From positions 62,001 to 126,000 of the forward strand of contig NC_060020.1 of the NCBI RefSeq assembly GCF_021134715.1: a stretch of 64,000 nt of DNA, in the 5' to 3' direction. The position numbers and the translations under genes are program-made. How positions within the stretch are numbered: position 1 is the first letter of the stretch; each line of letters starts with the position of its first letter. Of this stretch, positions 12,624 to 23,388 are shown piece after piece. The notes under the pieces were generated by a model. It saw nothing but the letters and a program-made list of their open reading frames with translations, had not been told where the DNA came from and ran no database searches. Origin of the DNA: Daphnia pulex (taxonomy: Eukaryota > Arthropoda > Branchiopoda > Diplostraca > Daphniidae).

Positions 12624-13776
12624 TTAGGAACTGTCGGGCGGGGTGATATCGGGATTGAACATGCGTAAAAAGTCCAATTCGAGAGGATGGATTTTTCCCA
12701 CGATGACCAAAGAGTGAAGTGGTTGGCCCAACTCACAATTCAACATTTCATTCAGCGTACAAACACTAATCTTCTGGTCCGGCCAGCCAACTCGTGCCAC
12801 ACCAACACATAAAGTGTCTCCAGTCAATTCTGCAAAAGAAATATTAAGAAAAAATCAAACGTCAAAACGCCTACGGAATTACTTGACGCGTTGTCTTTGG
12901 ATTTGACGACTTGGATCAGCTGTTCGGCAGCTTGCTGATTGCTCATAAATCGTGGGGGTTCGAAGATTGGTCTATTCTTCATCATATTCTCAATTGTCTG
13001 TTCTTTCACCTTGATATCTGGAAAACAAGAAGTAATCACAGTATATTAGAAACATAACTAGCTTATTAGCAAGGTTTCTTACCAAGTAAACACAAGGTGT
13101 GCAATCCTCTATCCAAGTTTCCTTCAATTTTCTCAAAGAAACTATCTGGTTTCCATGTATCTGTCCAAAATGGTATTGACACAGTTTCTCCAAAACTGTA
13201 CAACTAAAATTCAGAATGGTTTGTTGTCAACAGAAATAAAATCTCACATTATTTATAAGTATATATTTTACCTGAAGTCCACAACAACCCACAGCATTGA
13301 GAATGGAAGTGTTGTGCACCACTTGGAAGGGAACTCCAACTTCTTTGGCTCTTAACACAAGGTCTGTGTGAGTTGTGGCACCAAATGGATCCCCGACAAC
13401 TACAATGAAATGTTTTTTTGAAAGTGCAATAACTGAACCAATATTTTAGATTAGTAACTTGATACCTAAGAAAGCGATATTGCTGTTTCTAGCTGATTCA
13501 ATAAACGATTCAGCCTTTTGTTCCACAAACTCTCTGTCAGCCAAAATAACTTCTCTGCCATAAAATTGTTCCTGTACAAATATTCAGATGACAAGTTATT
13601 ATTCATTTTCATATCTATACAGTGTACTATGATAAACTTACCAAGGCCTCCTTTCCAACTGTTAATATAGATGTATAGGCTTCCAGATATACTTCATCTG
13701 CTGCTTTTACTATTTCTAGACCTCTGACTGTAATATCTTTAGGGTCGCCTAAACCTAAACCAACCAAATACAGCAT
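12624..13776 (-). CDS. DPH5: Diphthine methyl ester synthase DPH5
   Basis: Six exons join in frame to 276 aa: 13642-13776, 13466-13571, 13272-13399, 13083-13203, 12883-13017 and 12624-12829. The N-terminus [13 protein letters not shown] is the SAM-binding glycine-rich start of tetrapyrrole-methylase-fold enzymes. Further family blocks include [35 protein letters not shown] and the C-terminal [19 protein letters not shown] and [17 protein letters not shown]. The enzyme methylates the modified histidine of elongation factor 2 with S-adenosylmethionine during diphthamide synthesis, in the cytosol. Length matches the eukaryotic family (about 270-285 aa). No missing motif. A DNA transposon lies only about 115 bp upstream of the start codon. 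Confidence 0.93.
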
Positions 13777-13885
13777 TTTGCAATAATTTCTAGCGAGCAA
13801 AGGAAAATCAAAACGTGTATCAGCAGACGATTTTTCGATTCAAAACAACATGCTCCCGTCTAAACACGCTCCACGATCCACGCCC

Positions 13886-13892
13886 AACAAAT
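13886..13892 (+). repeat. Left target-site duplication
   Basis: AACAAAT immediately left of the 1.84-kb transposon; the same heptamer follows its right end at 15737-15743. An 8-bp reading is possible if one terminal base is assigned differently. Confidence 0.75.
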
Positions 13893-13994
13893 GGGGTGTC
13901 CCTAAACTATGGACTTGGACAGTCCATTTTGGACTACTAAACTATGGACTTCGATCGAAAACTATGGACTTCACCAGATGTCGCTGCCTGTCCG
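13893..13994 (+). repeat. Left terminal inverted repeat
   Basis: Matches the complement of 15635-15736 almost perfectly. It contains three copies of an ACTATGGACTT-like motif. Confidence 0.85.
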
Positions 13995-14332
13995 AAACTA
14001 TGGACTTAGGGACCTAAAATATGGACTTTAACCTGCAGAAACTATGGACTCCATCAGATGGCGTTATATCCGAAACACTGGACTTGGCGTCTAAAGTATG
14101 GACTTTAAATGTATAAACTTGGCTTTTAGATCCGAATATTTTCGCTTAAGTTTTAAACGGTTATATGAATATATCTTTTAATTAAATTTAAGCAAACCAC
14201 AAATTCATTCTGAATGGTGTATTGCGAATATTAATACACGATTTACAAGGTACATTTTGAACATTTCAAAAAAGGTTTTATTATTCTTGATTTGACATTT
14301 GAGAAACGAAATAAAACAAAGTCATTTAACGT

Positions 14333-14730
14333 TTAAATGCAAGATGAGCAATACCAGAGCACTTTTTTGCACTTGATGGCAGATTCGGGTATGTTCTCGC
14401 ATTCCGGATGGAAATATTCTTTGCAAATGTTGCACTGTACCATAGCGTGAAATTTTTTAGGAAGGAGTTTATGAAATCCAAAGTCGGGCATCCGACACAC
14501 ACAGAAGAGGGGAATGGAAATTTGTTTCTTTGGTCTCCAATTTGAACGCGTTCGGAGTCCTTCGGTTGGAAAAGGAATGATTGCGCCGTCGGAAATGCAT
14601 TTCATTAGATGGCAGCGCATTTGTGACCCATCAAACCTCAATTCAGATGGATTAAATGAAAATGCCAAGGCTGTCGCAAATGCGATGGCATATAATCCGC
14701 AACTTCCGCTTTCTTTTTGGCTTTCGCATT
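14333..14730 (-). pseudogene. C48 (Ulp1-like) protease end fused to PHD finger, truncated
   Basis: The frame opens after a stop near 14732. It reads through QKESGSCGLYAIAFATAL, the C-terminal catalytic block of Ulp1/C48 cysteine proteases (catalytic Cys in GSCG, with the upstream oxyanion Gln). It continues MRCHLMKCISDGAIIPFP and ends in a PHD-type zinc finger (CVCRMPDF, MVQCNICKEYFHPEC, WYCSSCI). The N-terminal protease half with the catalytic His and Asp is absent, so this copy cannot be a complete protease. Such C48-PHD fusions are typical passengers of eukaryotic DNA transposons. It could alternatively be a co-opted PHD reader, but nothing supports that. Confidence 0.6.
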
Positions 14731-14739
14731 ACCCATTAT

Positions 14740-15480
14740 ACCCATTATTTTTATCCCTTTATTTTTTTAAGATATGGTAGTGGTTTTGTTAATAATGGAG
14801 CTATTGATCTTTTAGGTACACAGTATGAACACATTTCTCAAAAGAGGGAATTAATTTTAAATGTGCTGCAGAACCGCTTATGTCTCTAAAGACTGTTCTT
14901 GCCCTATACGTTGTTTTATATAAAAGCAAAAGTCAATTTAAAAAAATGAGATCTTAAGTATGAATCAAAGATATAAAAAGCATAGCTCATCATCTGATAG
15001 AAAGCTTAAACCTATTAATTAAGCAAAAAAGATATGTAGCTCATGCTTCTCTTGCAGTTGGTGCTTTACTTGGACAACCCGAATTTTCAATTTTATCTTT
15101 AGAACCGGGTAAACTTAGTGAGAGTAATGTGGATATAGGAGGAAGGAATATTAGTTAAATTCGCAAATAGAAGCTTAAAGATATATAAGAGAAAAGAGAT
15201 TTGGCCTTTAATTAACACGGAAAAACATCTTGTATTTAAACCGTTTTATAGATCGGATAAAGCAAGACAGCGAATTAATAAAAAATAATACTTTAGAAGA
15301 AATTAACAAAAAAATAGAATATTTTACAAAAATATATCCTACCGCCTACGGAATTCTACCAAGCAGTGTTCTGGCATTTGATACTATTATTATAATAAAA
15401 AACTATGAACCAAACAAATTTTTGCTTTAAAAAAGTAAGTATCCCGCCAGCTCTAGAAAGCTCGTGGCTTCTTGTAGTTT
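14740..15480 (+). other. AT-rich transposon interior with short open frames
   Basis: Short plus-strand frames sit here: one around 15230-15430 (RFIDRIKQDSELIKNNTLEE, IYPTAYGILPSSVLAF) and one around 15030-15150 (RYVAHASLAVGALLGQPEF, LEPGKLSESNVDIGGRN). Both read like protein but are interrupted, and their base composition is more AT-rich than host genes. I recognise no family. Confidence 0.3.
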
Positions 15481-15634
15481 ATTGAACGGACGTTAAATAT
15501 ATAAAACAAAAAAATGATAGAACGATTCGTAGTTTATGTTTTACGTTGAATTTGGATAAAGTCCATACTTTTCAGGAAAAGTCCATAGTTTAGTATGGCC
15601 ATTGGTGGAGCGTTCAGGTTCTAAAATATGGACT

Positions 15635-15736
15635 TTGACAGGCAGCGCCATCTGGTGAAGTCCATAGTTTTCGATCGAAGTCCATAGTTTAGTAGTCCAA
15701 AATGGACTGTCCAAGTCCATAGTTTAGGGACACCCC
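15635..15736 (-). repeat. Right terminal inverted repeat
   Basis: Inverted copy of 13893-13994, followed by the AACAAAT duplication at 15737-15743. Confidence 0.85.
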
Positions 15737-15743
15737 AACAAAT

Positions 15744-17190
15744 GAAATAATTTTTTAAAAATAAATTTTAACTAAAGATAAATGATAATGAAGTAAATAT
15801 TTTATGAATTAAACTATTACAGTGACATTTTACATGATTTGAAAAGTGGAATAACTTTATGGCATAACAGCAAACTGTCAACCCTGTTAGTTCCGTTTTC
15901 TTTGTCACGGACTCACAGACTCACGCCAAATGACAGTCACTTTAAAAAGAAAGTTTAGCGAGAAAGGATGTTGGCTACGATTCGCGTCTAATGAGTATTA
16001 GTTGTATTTTGAAAAACATCAAAATATTAGCTGGTTTCCGTCTGTTTCTCTTTCTCCTGGAAAGGAAGTGTTCGTTATCCACTTTCGTCAGTATGTTGTC
16101 GAGCTCGAGCGGAACACGTTTTAATGTCAACTATGTTGGAGGAGCATTGAGCTGAATCGGTTTTTCAGGTTGTGACGTCAATGCATCTTGTTATTTAACA
16201 AGTAAGTTATTCAGCAGTCGGGAATTCTCATTGGCAATCATTTGGTTTGTGGTTTACACGTGTTTTGTGCTTTTTGGTTGTTTCGGCGTTCGGAGAGAAG
16301 TGGCAGCTTGTTGGACGCCATGTTTGATTGGCTCATTGACAACAAAGTTATTCAAGTTAAACTGTTATTGTACCGGTATTTTTATTACGCTTCCAACTCC
16401 TTTATTACCAGTACCGTCTTTCAGTCTCTAGCAATTGAATCAAGTTTGGTTATTTACATTTAATTTAATCAATCAACACTAGGTCACATAACCAATATAC
16501 CGTGGTCGCACATTCGGTATGAACGATCTTCGGAAGTGAATCGTGGACTTAATAATATATGTGTACATAAAGATGTTCCTAAGTTTCTATCTTTCATTTT
16601 AATGTTATGTTGCAAGTGTTACGTGACAAATATTTTATCGTTGTCTTTAATCGTTTAGGCATCATAGCATTTTTTCTCGGTTGATAGCTCGTGTCTCGTT
16701 TGGTATATCAAAAATATTGAAAGTTTTTCACGCATAATTTTAATTTCTTCTATATTTTATTCATGATTACATAGAAATATTTTTGGTAATGTAAAATTGC
16801 TTTTAAGAGATAACTGTATTATGGATATATTTAATTACTCAAATGCAAAAATGTTTTTAATCCGTAATATTTATTTGTTGTTTATTAGTACGAGTTTTCG
16901 GAATTTATCAGATTGCTATTTACTAAATATCTTCAATATTAATGTCTAAAGCTAAAATAGTCTAGTTTTTCGTGAAAAATTGAATAACAATTGGATTTTT
17001 AGTTTTCATAAAATCATTTTACAGTGTTTAAATCAAATTTAACAGGACTAAAATTTCTGTTCTAGTAAGAGATTTAATATAAGTATTTGTAAATTTTAGT
17101 GCGAATTTCTTTAGATTAATAGAGTATTTATGTTGCAATTGCTTTTATCCTGATATTTATGCTGAATTCAATTATTTTTTTTCTACACAG
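15744..17190. other. Gene-poor AT-rich stretch with possible non-coding 5' exon
   Basis: Mostly AT-rich. The least AT-rich part, about 15900-16202, ends in a strong donor (acaa|gtaagt near 16200) and could be a 5' UTR exon of an unrecognised plus-strand transcript. No confident coding sequence. Confidence 0.3.
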
Positions 17191-17655
17191 GTGCTTACTT
17201 TCTCCATTATTAATTTGTTGGATATTTTTATTGTGCGTACAAGAAGTGACCAATATCAGTCTACCAAATCAGTTCGTATCAATCAAAGTATCGGAAGGGC
17301 CCAATCTCCCGATACTTAAAACTATTTTTCAACTATCAAGGTGTCACTTTTCTCTTTTTCCATATTTATTCATTTCAAATTTCGTTCGACAGATATGACT
17401 GCAACTAAACCAAGCGATGTTCCTGCAAGTGATAAAAAGTTTTATATTCAAGCAGAAAAGAAAAAAAACTTTAGAAAACTATGCTATTATAAATTATTTA
17501 ACTTTTTAAAAGCTGCAATTTTCTCCCGGAGTACGACGAAGCCTATTTGACGACCCAAGGCTAGCGACACGAGGCGAAACACCAACCATAACCGAATCAC
17601 CTGCGAATAAAAATAAAACAGCTGAAACAAGTTGGAAAAAAAAAATCCCCTTGAA
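17191..17655 (+). other. Exon-like segments of unknown transcript
   Basis: An acceptor (ctacacag) at about 17190 opens a frame VLTFSIINLLDIFIVRTRSD. A second start MTATKPSDVPASDKK lies at 17396. A third frame within about 17525-17655 reads SPGVRRSLFDDPRLATRGE followed by TPTITESPANKNKTAETS and then stops. The last has a faint resemblance to the DPRSP...RTPI block of CDCA3/Tome-1 proteins, too weak to call. The frames do not join into one obvious protein. Confidence 0.2.
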
Positions 17656-19319
17656 ATGAATAGAAACAGAAATGAATAGAAAAAACTAAAATACAAAACT
17701 TCCAGTTTCAGATTCAGAACAACCAGCATTTCACCACACCATCCAGTCGTGTAGACAACCTCACAGTTCCAGAGACGGAAGGAGACAGAGAACGAACGTT
17801 GGCTACGGAGAAATATATAGGGTTTGGCAATCAGAAGTACCATTTTCGGAAAGTTCCCTAAACACATTTTGGCCACTGGCCACATTTTTTGTAAAAACTG
17901 AAAAACAGTATTGAATTAAACCCTTTGTGGCTTTATACTTTTCCAGAAAAGCCTTTATAATTTTAGAAAATTTAATTTGAGTGTGAAATGCGTTGCATCA
18001 TTTATGTTATTCAAAATTTAACATTTTCGTCTTTAATAGAAACACGAAACTAGATGTCGCTAATCGCATTATTATTGTTCCCATGATCAATTGTTTTGGT
18101 CGTTGGAAAATGGTTGGAAACTTGGAAAGGTTTCGTTTGTTTTCTCGTGCTTTCCAAGATTCCAGCAATTCTTAGTGTTCTCAATTTGTCTCTTTATTGT
18201 TAGGTTTAGTCTATGTAAATTTTTCACCTACGTAATAAAGTCAAATCAAGTTATATTTAACCAACTGGTAAAACATGGTGAATCTTAGCCTACCCATTAG
18301 GGTAACCCCCATAAGTAGAGACAAATTTATGAATCAGGTTCTTTTTATTGTGTTTATGTGGTATGAATATTTAGCATGAATATGCATGGTGGTACCCTGA
18401 CGTTATTGGGTCTTTTTGTTTGTGTCCGATCAATGGTTTAGGTTAATGGGATATTTGTATATGTAGAATTTTAGGATTTTTCCGCCACAAATATCCATAA
18501 GTTGTTTGCTAATGATTAGTATGATTATCATTAGTAATGATTCTGTTATTTTTTATTTAGACTTGACTGAAGAATTGAATTGTGTGAGGTTGTGCGGACA
18601 AGTAAAAGGGAACTTATAGGCTATGCTTCCAGCAAACTGGTGGAGGACAACTGACAAGATACCAAAATCGAAAACAAGCAGTCGAATTGGTGAGCGAGGT
18701 GTCAGAAGAGAAAAGATCTCGTGTCGAACAAGGCATGGACCTAATCCTAATTGCATTTGCTACTCCTAATGCCACCGTCCTAGTAGTAATCAAGACCTAG
18801 CAAATAAAGAAAATCCAGTGACTACCGACGTCAACTAACAAATCTCAATTTCTAATCGATCGTCGATCAGCGTGGAAGCACCACACAAGATGAAGTAAAC
18901 TTCCGGGTAAAAAAAATCTAAACTTCATTTTTTGTTGCTAATAGTCCGATTTATCCTTCTAGTTGCTGACAAGCAGTGACGCAGTACTATTGTGAGTGTT
19001 GGCTTTTTTTGAATTCGAAATTCAAAGACCAAGGTGTAGCGTAGAACTAGGTATTTGAACTTGAACTAAGCTTTAATAAAAAAGACATTTGTAAATCTAG
19101 TAAAATTTTTTATCCAAACTTTTATAGGTCATTTGGTCATTTGCTATTTTGATTTTTTTAAATGAAAAAAAAAATCACAAACATCCCTTGGGGTTACCTT
19201 GCTTACGCAGGTAGCTGACAATTTACGATAATTTTTTAATTTGTCCCTAGATGGCGCATGGCGAATAAGTTTCAGCCATTGACAGCAGACAGCATATTAC
19301 ACGTCATTTTGTTCTGGAC
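17656..19319. other. AT-rich region, nothing recognised
   Basis: No splice-supported coding frame, RNA gene or repeat recognised. Scattered protein-like fragments around 17700-17860 and 18600-18760 are interrupted in every frame. Confidence 0.4.
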
Positions 19320-20815
19320 AGAAGAAAGTGACTTTTCTAGAAATCATCGTTCGGCTTTATTTTACGCGAAGCTATTACAGAAAACTCCAGCCGATACACA
19401 GTTCAATCAAAATTCGTAATAAGGAAGAAGGAGAGAAAAGAAAACTTTAGTGTGACAAGATGGAAAACGAAAAAATGTTGGGAGGGTCGAGAATTTGGAG
19501 ATATATCACTTCTGAACTTAACACTGAACAGCCTGAAATTCTCTAAATTGTAAGTTGTGTGACATTTTTTGCATAGAGAATTAAGCATTAATGGATAAAG
19601 TCTTTGTATTCTCTTAGTATTTCTCATTGGCCAACAAGCAACAAGGCAACATCTGATGATTCTGATCTTGCCATGAACGGAAGAGAACACTTGGTGCAAG
19701 ATCATAATTTGGTAATATGATTTGATAAATTAATGTGATACCTGAGCTTCCCTGTTTTCTGTTGCCATTTCCCCTAGACTCCTAATAATCCAGCTGTTAG
19801 TTATGCTTCCACTGTAATAACCAGGATGGGAGGGTTTTAGTTTATTCAGGGATTTTTTGCTGTTCAAAATTGGCATTCCTTTCAATTTGTTTCCCATCCA
19901 TTTAAGTCTGTGCTGGATTCAAATTTTTTACATTTGTCAAAAGAGTAGTTTCTGCGGTCCACATAGTATATTAAAATGAAACAAGAAAATATAGTTTAGT
20001 TTTTTAAATTTTTATTTACTGTTTTGTTATACCAAAAATGTTTTAGCTTCCCCGCACACTTGCAATTCCTGTTAGTTTTATACTTTTATAATACATTGAG
20101 AACAATGTTGTAGATGTCCTTCATAATCATAAGTGATAGAAATGGTATTGTGTTATTGTTATTACGATCTAATGAGAATATTTATTTTTATTCCAGGTTT
20201 ACATTTGAAGAGAAAGTGAGGAGAAAATACTTCAAGGATCTCATTCCTCCAACAATTATGGCAGATTTGTTCCCGGTATCTTGCCTTGATTTTATTAATT
20301 TATTGCATTCGTAATTAATTTCTTAATTCTCTTTCAGGATTACCCTCGCTGCTGTTCGATAGACTATCAATTGGCGGAAAATGAAAAGTGGTCGGCCGCG
20401 CTGAAATTCAAGATAGATATATTATATAAATGTTTGTAAATTACAAGTGCATATCTGGGCTCCCTTCTTCAGTGGCCCCGTTTCCCTAAATAACCACTAA
20501 CCAACGCCCGCCGGTGGTCACTCACTCGCTGCGACAACCAGGAGGAAGGGAGATGTTTGGTCGAACGGGGACTTGCAAGGCGCATGATTCGATGAAATCT
20601 GTTGGAGGGTCATGAGTCTAAACCGGAAGCCTACTATGACATACTGCTCTCATAATAACTGCTCCTCAGCTCTCATCGCTCTTTTTCCGGTTTCTCTTAA
20701 CCATGGCCGGGTATTCTCCCTGGTCGAGTCAGTCGGGCAGTGTCTCCCCCTGCTCGACTGGCAGCAGTTTGGACCAGACGGTCTGTTTATTGAATAAACC
20801 ATGCACAAAAAATTA
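19320..20815 (+). other. Putative spliced transcript of unknown function
   Basis: Exon-like blocks have consensus borders. One ends near 19555 with gtaagt and contains a small frame starting MENEKMLGGSRIW. One spans about 19619-19710 (acceptor ctcttag, donor gtaata). One spans about 20198-20275 (acceptor attccag, donor gtatct; FTFEEKVRRKYFKDLIPP). The last starts at 20339 after ctctttcag (DYPRCCSIDYQLAENEKW, then stop) and runs to an AATAAA at 20793-20798. The third and fourth blocks join in frame, but the earlier ones do not join cleanly. It is either a short unknown protein gene, a decayed gene or a long non-coding RNA. I assign no function. Confidence 0.3.
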
Positions 20816-21779
20816 CAATTACCTCATTGTATCATTTATTTTTCATCATATTAATATACAGATCCATCAAAAGTAACCAACAAATTTTTATAAAATAATT
20901 TATTAAACATACCGTCGTAACGATGTAAACATGGGCGACATCTGTTGTATTGCCGGATTTTTTAAATAGTTTTTAAAAATTTCTTAGTATGTGACAGTAG
21001 AATTCCATTTTTAAAAATTATTAAAAATACCCGACAATAGAACTCCAGTGTCGACAGTAGAACTCCAATACGCGACAATATAACTCCGATAATTTGAGCT
21101 GCGGGTCTGCGACTGTGCAACCAACTTCAAAACTCATTACCAGATGTCGCTAGTGTTACCATTGTTGTTTTTGCATCGTGAAACGAGGCAAAATAGGCGA
21201 AACAATTGGATGCTAATTAATACTTATATTCCTGTGATTTCATATACCAAATTGAACTTCGTAACTTATGTAGGTTTATCTTCACCTAATTTCCTTATTT
21301 TTATACTGTACCAACTTATTTCTTCAAATTCTAGATGCATACTGTCAGTCATTCCAAAAAGTTGACTTAGCGCTCAGTCACTTTCCATCCAATAGACCCA
21401 TCATGTTGTCAAAAGTCTAAAACTAATGTGTGAAGCTCACATATTGTGGAATACAAATGTGTGGAGACAAGGTATTTCCCCATTACTGCTACCACACCAA
21501 CCACACCAAACCAATCGCCTTACTAAATTCAGCACCATTCACCCATATGATAAAGGTAAGCATCAATATAACCTATCGCCACGCTACTGCAATACTTCAT
21601 GACACTTTTTTTAACATCAGGAAATTTACCTCAACCTAAGGCTGTTGGTTGCTGTGATTTCCATTCTTACGATTTTTATCATGAAAACTTCAGTGTGCTT
21701 GTTAGTATAGGTAAAGATTGAAATGCTTTATTAACTGTTATATTTTCAATTCATTAATGCAATACACTTGTTTTACAGA
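20816..21779. other. AT-rich intergenic with short tandem motif
   Basis: At about 20993-21085 a motif close to CGACAGTAGAACTCC recurs four times with variation, resembling subterminal repeats of a transposon end. No complete element was delimited. Rest: nothing recognised. Confidence 0.35.
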
Positions 21780-22006
21780 GCACATAATAGATCCTTAAGC
21801 CAATGCTGACCTTTGTCCATGAAGGAAGAGGGACATCAAGCAACGTTCTGCTCCATCCTTATCTTCCCGACGTACGCTCATCTAGCTTCACTGCTTTTGC
21901 TGCTACAACTTGTCTTATTACTTCACCGACGAGTTGGAACACTTCAGTGGTCGCTACCCTTTGCTGTTACACACCTGCAGTTACTCACCACGGGATTATG
22001 CCCAGG
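21780..22006 (+). other. Exon-like block with consensus splice sites
   Basis: Bounded by tgttttacag on the left and gtaacc on the right, 227 nt. Two frames are open over most of it, neither recognisable (one reads LTFVHEGRGTSSNVLLHPYL). It may be an exon of a non-coding or unknown transcript. Confidence 0.25.
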
Positions 22007-22276
22007 TAACCGACAATTGACTTACTTTCGTAGATTATCTACTAATAATCTAGTTGCGTTAAACTCTGTGTCTATGTAATAATTCCAAAATCAGGCCCTT
22101 CTTGCGCGCAAACAAAGTTTTACTTGGACGTTTCTTTTTTCTAACGCTAGATGGCTTTTTGAAAATTTGCAGCTGTCAAAACAGTCAGTTTCAGTTACTT
22201 TGCACATCTTTTTAAACATTTATTGGCAGTTATTTTGTTGAAATATTTAGTTATAACTAACGATAACTAATCCCCC

Positions 22277-22664
22277 AACAAAGCTCATTTGGTAGATTTT
22301 AAAAAATGTGTTTTTTTTTCTACTTCCGGTTTTCGCATTTCTGTCAGTAGTTTAGTAAATATTCATCTGACGTATGAAAGAACCACAAATTCGTGATCCT
22401 CGTCAAATTTGTGGTAAAGTTCATGTTTTATTTTTTACGTATTCGTACTTCCGGTTTCGAAAATTTTCCTGAACTATAGTTCAGGAAAATTCTCGATTTT
22501 GGCCAAATTTTGGATTTCGTTTAAATTACATCTAATCGACCCCAAATTTCATGGGGATCACGAATATGTGATTTAATTTGACGACAGCTCAATGGTTGAG
22601 GCGCTGTGGCTACTTCCGGTTTACTTCCGGAATTTTTTTTAAAGACTAGCAAGTGAGCTTTGTT
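22277..22664. mobile_element. Fold-back element (full-length inverted repeat MITE)
   Basis: The ends are imperfect inverted repeats (AACAAAGCTCATTTGGTAG against the complement of the right end, AACAAAGCTCACTTGCTAG). The two arms remain alignable towards the centre, for example CACAAATTCGTGATCCTCG on the left against CACATATTCGTGATCCCCA from the right arm. The centre is a perfect 30-bp palindrome at 22462-22491. A transcript would form one long imperfect hairpin. No coding capacity and no clear target duplication. Confidence 0.7.
22462..22491. repeat. Perfect 30-bp palindrome
   Basis: Symmetric about CTATAG with arms AATTTTCCTGAA; the hinge of the fold-back element. Confidence 0.95.
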
Positions 22665-22928
22665 CTGTTAACAGTTCTCAACATTGCAAGCTTGATTTAA
22701 ACTTTAAAAAATTGCATATTTAAATCTTTGAGCTAAAAAACCTGATTATTGTTTCTTTCTGTATTATGTAACTTTCATTGACATGCCAGTAAATAAGAAT
22801 TGTTGTCTCTTTATTCAGGTAATGCAGAGGAAATTTCGAGAAGATGGAAACCATAACGTCGCCGGTATCTCCAAAGTGTCAGCGCGGATCATCATTTGTT
22901 GTTGGTAATATGTGTTCGTTTGTGTTAG
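22665..22928. other. Spacer between two MITEs
   Basis: AT-rich to about 22820. The sequence from about 22820 follows an acceptor-like attcag and contains a short frame starting METITSPVSPKCQRGSSF that runs into the piggyBac MITE. No recognisable product. Confidence 0.3.
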
Positions 22929-22932
22929 TTAA

Positions 22933-23169
22933 CCCGTTGTCTGCCACGCCTTTGTTCTCCCCGCTCCTTAGCATGGGCCGCGCCGAAAGGCGCCTGTTTG
23001 GCAATGCACCAAGTTCCCCCTTGTCGATGCGGTGATGGATTCTCCTGTCACCGTGTCAGCCCGGACTTGTCAGCAATGGCAAGTCCCACTTTGGTCACGG
23101 ATCCTTCAGACGTGGCGCGTAGAGTAGTAGAGTACAACCTACGGGTTGTATGGCGTGGCAGCCAACGGG
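22933..23169. mobile_element. piggyBac-type MITE flanked by TTAA
   Basis: The 237-bp element begins CCCGTTGTCTGCCACGCC and ends with the complement of CCCGTTGGCTGCCACGCC. It is flanked on both sides by TTAA (22929-22932 and 23170-23173). TTAA duplication plus CCC/GGG termini is the signature of the piggyBac superfamily, which includes Pokey in Daphnia. It encodes no transposase and is more GC-rich than its surroundings. TIRs of 18 bp differ at one position, suggesting a fairly young insertion. Confidence 0.8.
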
Positions 23170-23173
23170 TTAA

Positions 23174-23388
23174 CTTAAGTGTATGTACGTATGTGATTGT
23201 AAAATGTGGTGGAATTGTGGGTGGAGGTGGGACAATAAAGCAATTCCTTTTAATGTTTCTGTTGCTGTGTCTCATAACTTATAATAAAAAAATGTTTAGT
23301 TCACGACTTGTATATTTTTTACAACTTTGAAGTTTTACATAAGTTATGGGCAAGTGACTGATCAACTCCAGACCCTTCAAATAAACTT
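23174..23388. other. Short spacer
   Basis: Includes a plausible AATAAA near 23234 on the plus strand. Nothing else seen. Confidence 0.3.

Larger units (their letters stand above)
13893..15736. mobile_element. DNA transposon with long TIRs and C48-protease/PHD frame
   Basis: Both ends begin GGGGTGTCCCTAAACTATGG and are identical for roughly 88 bp, with similarity to about 100 bp (13893-13994 against 15635-15736). They are flanked by a 7-bp duplication. Just inside the ends, a motif close to ACTATGGACTT recurs at least five times on the left, reading inward, and as its complement on the right, like the subterminal transposase-binding repeats of several superfamilies. The interior holds a C48/PHD frame on the minus strand and AT-rich small frames on the plus strand. 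No transposase catalytic domain is recognisable, so the copy is probably non-autonomous. Near-identical TIRs suggest recent insertion. Superfamily is unresolved: C48 proteases occur in KDZ and some MULE-type elements, and 7-8 bp duplications fit several groups. Confidence 0.85.

Noticed and set aside
16231-16463. Overlapping short hydrophobic plus-strand frames
   Set aside because: Overlapping frames in T-rich DNA with no splice or family support; probably chance.
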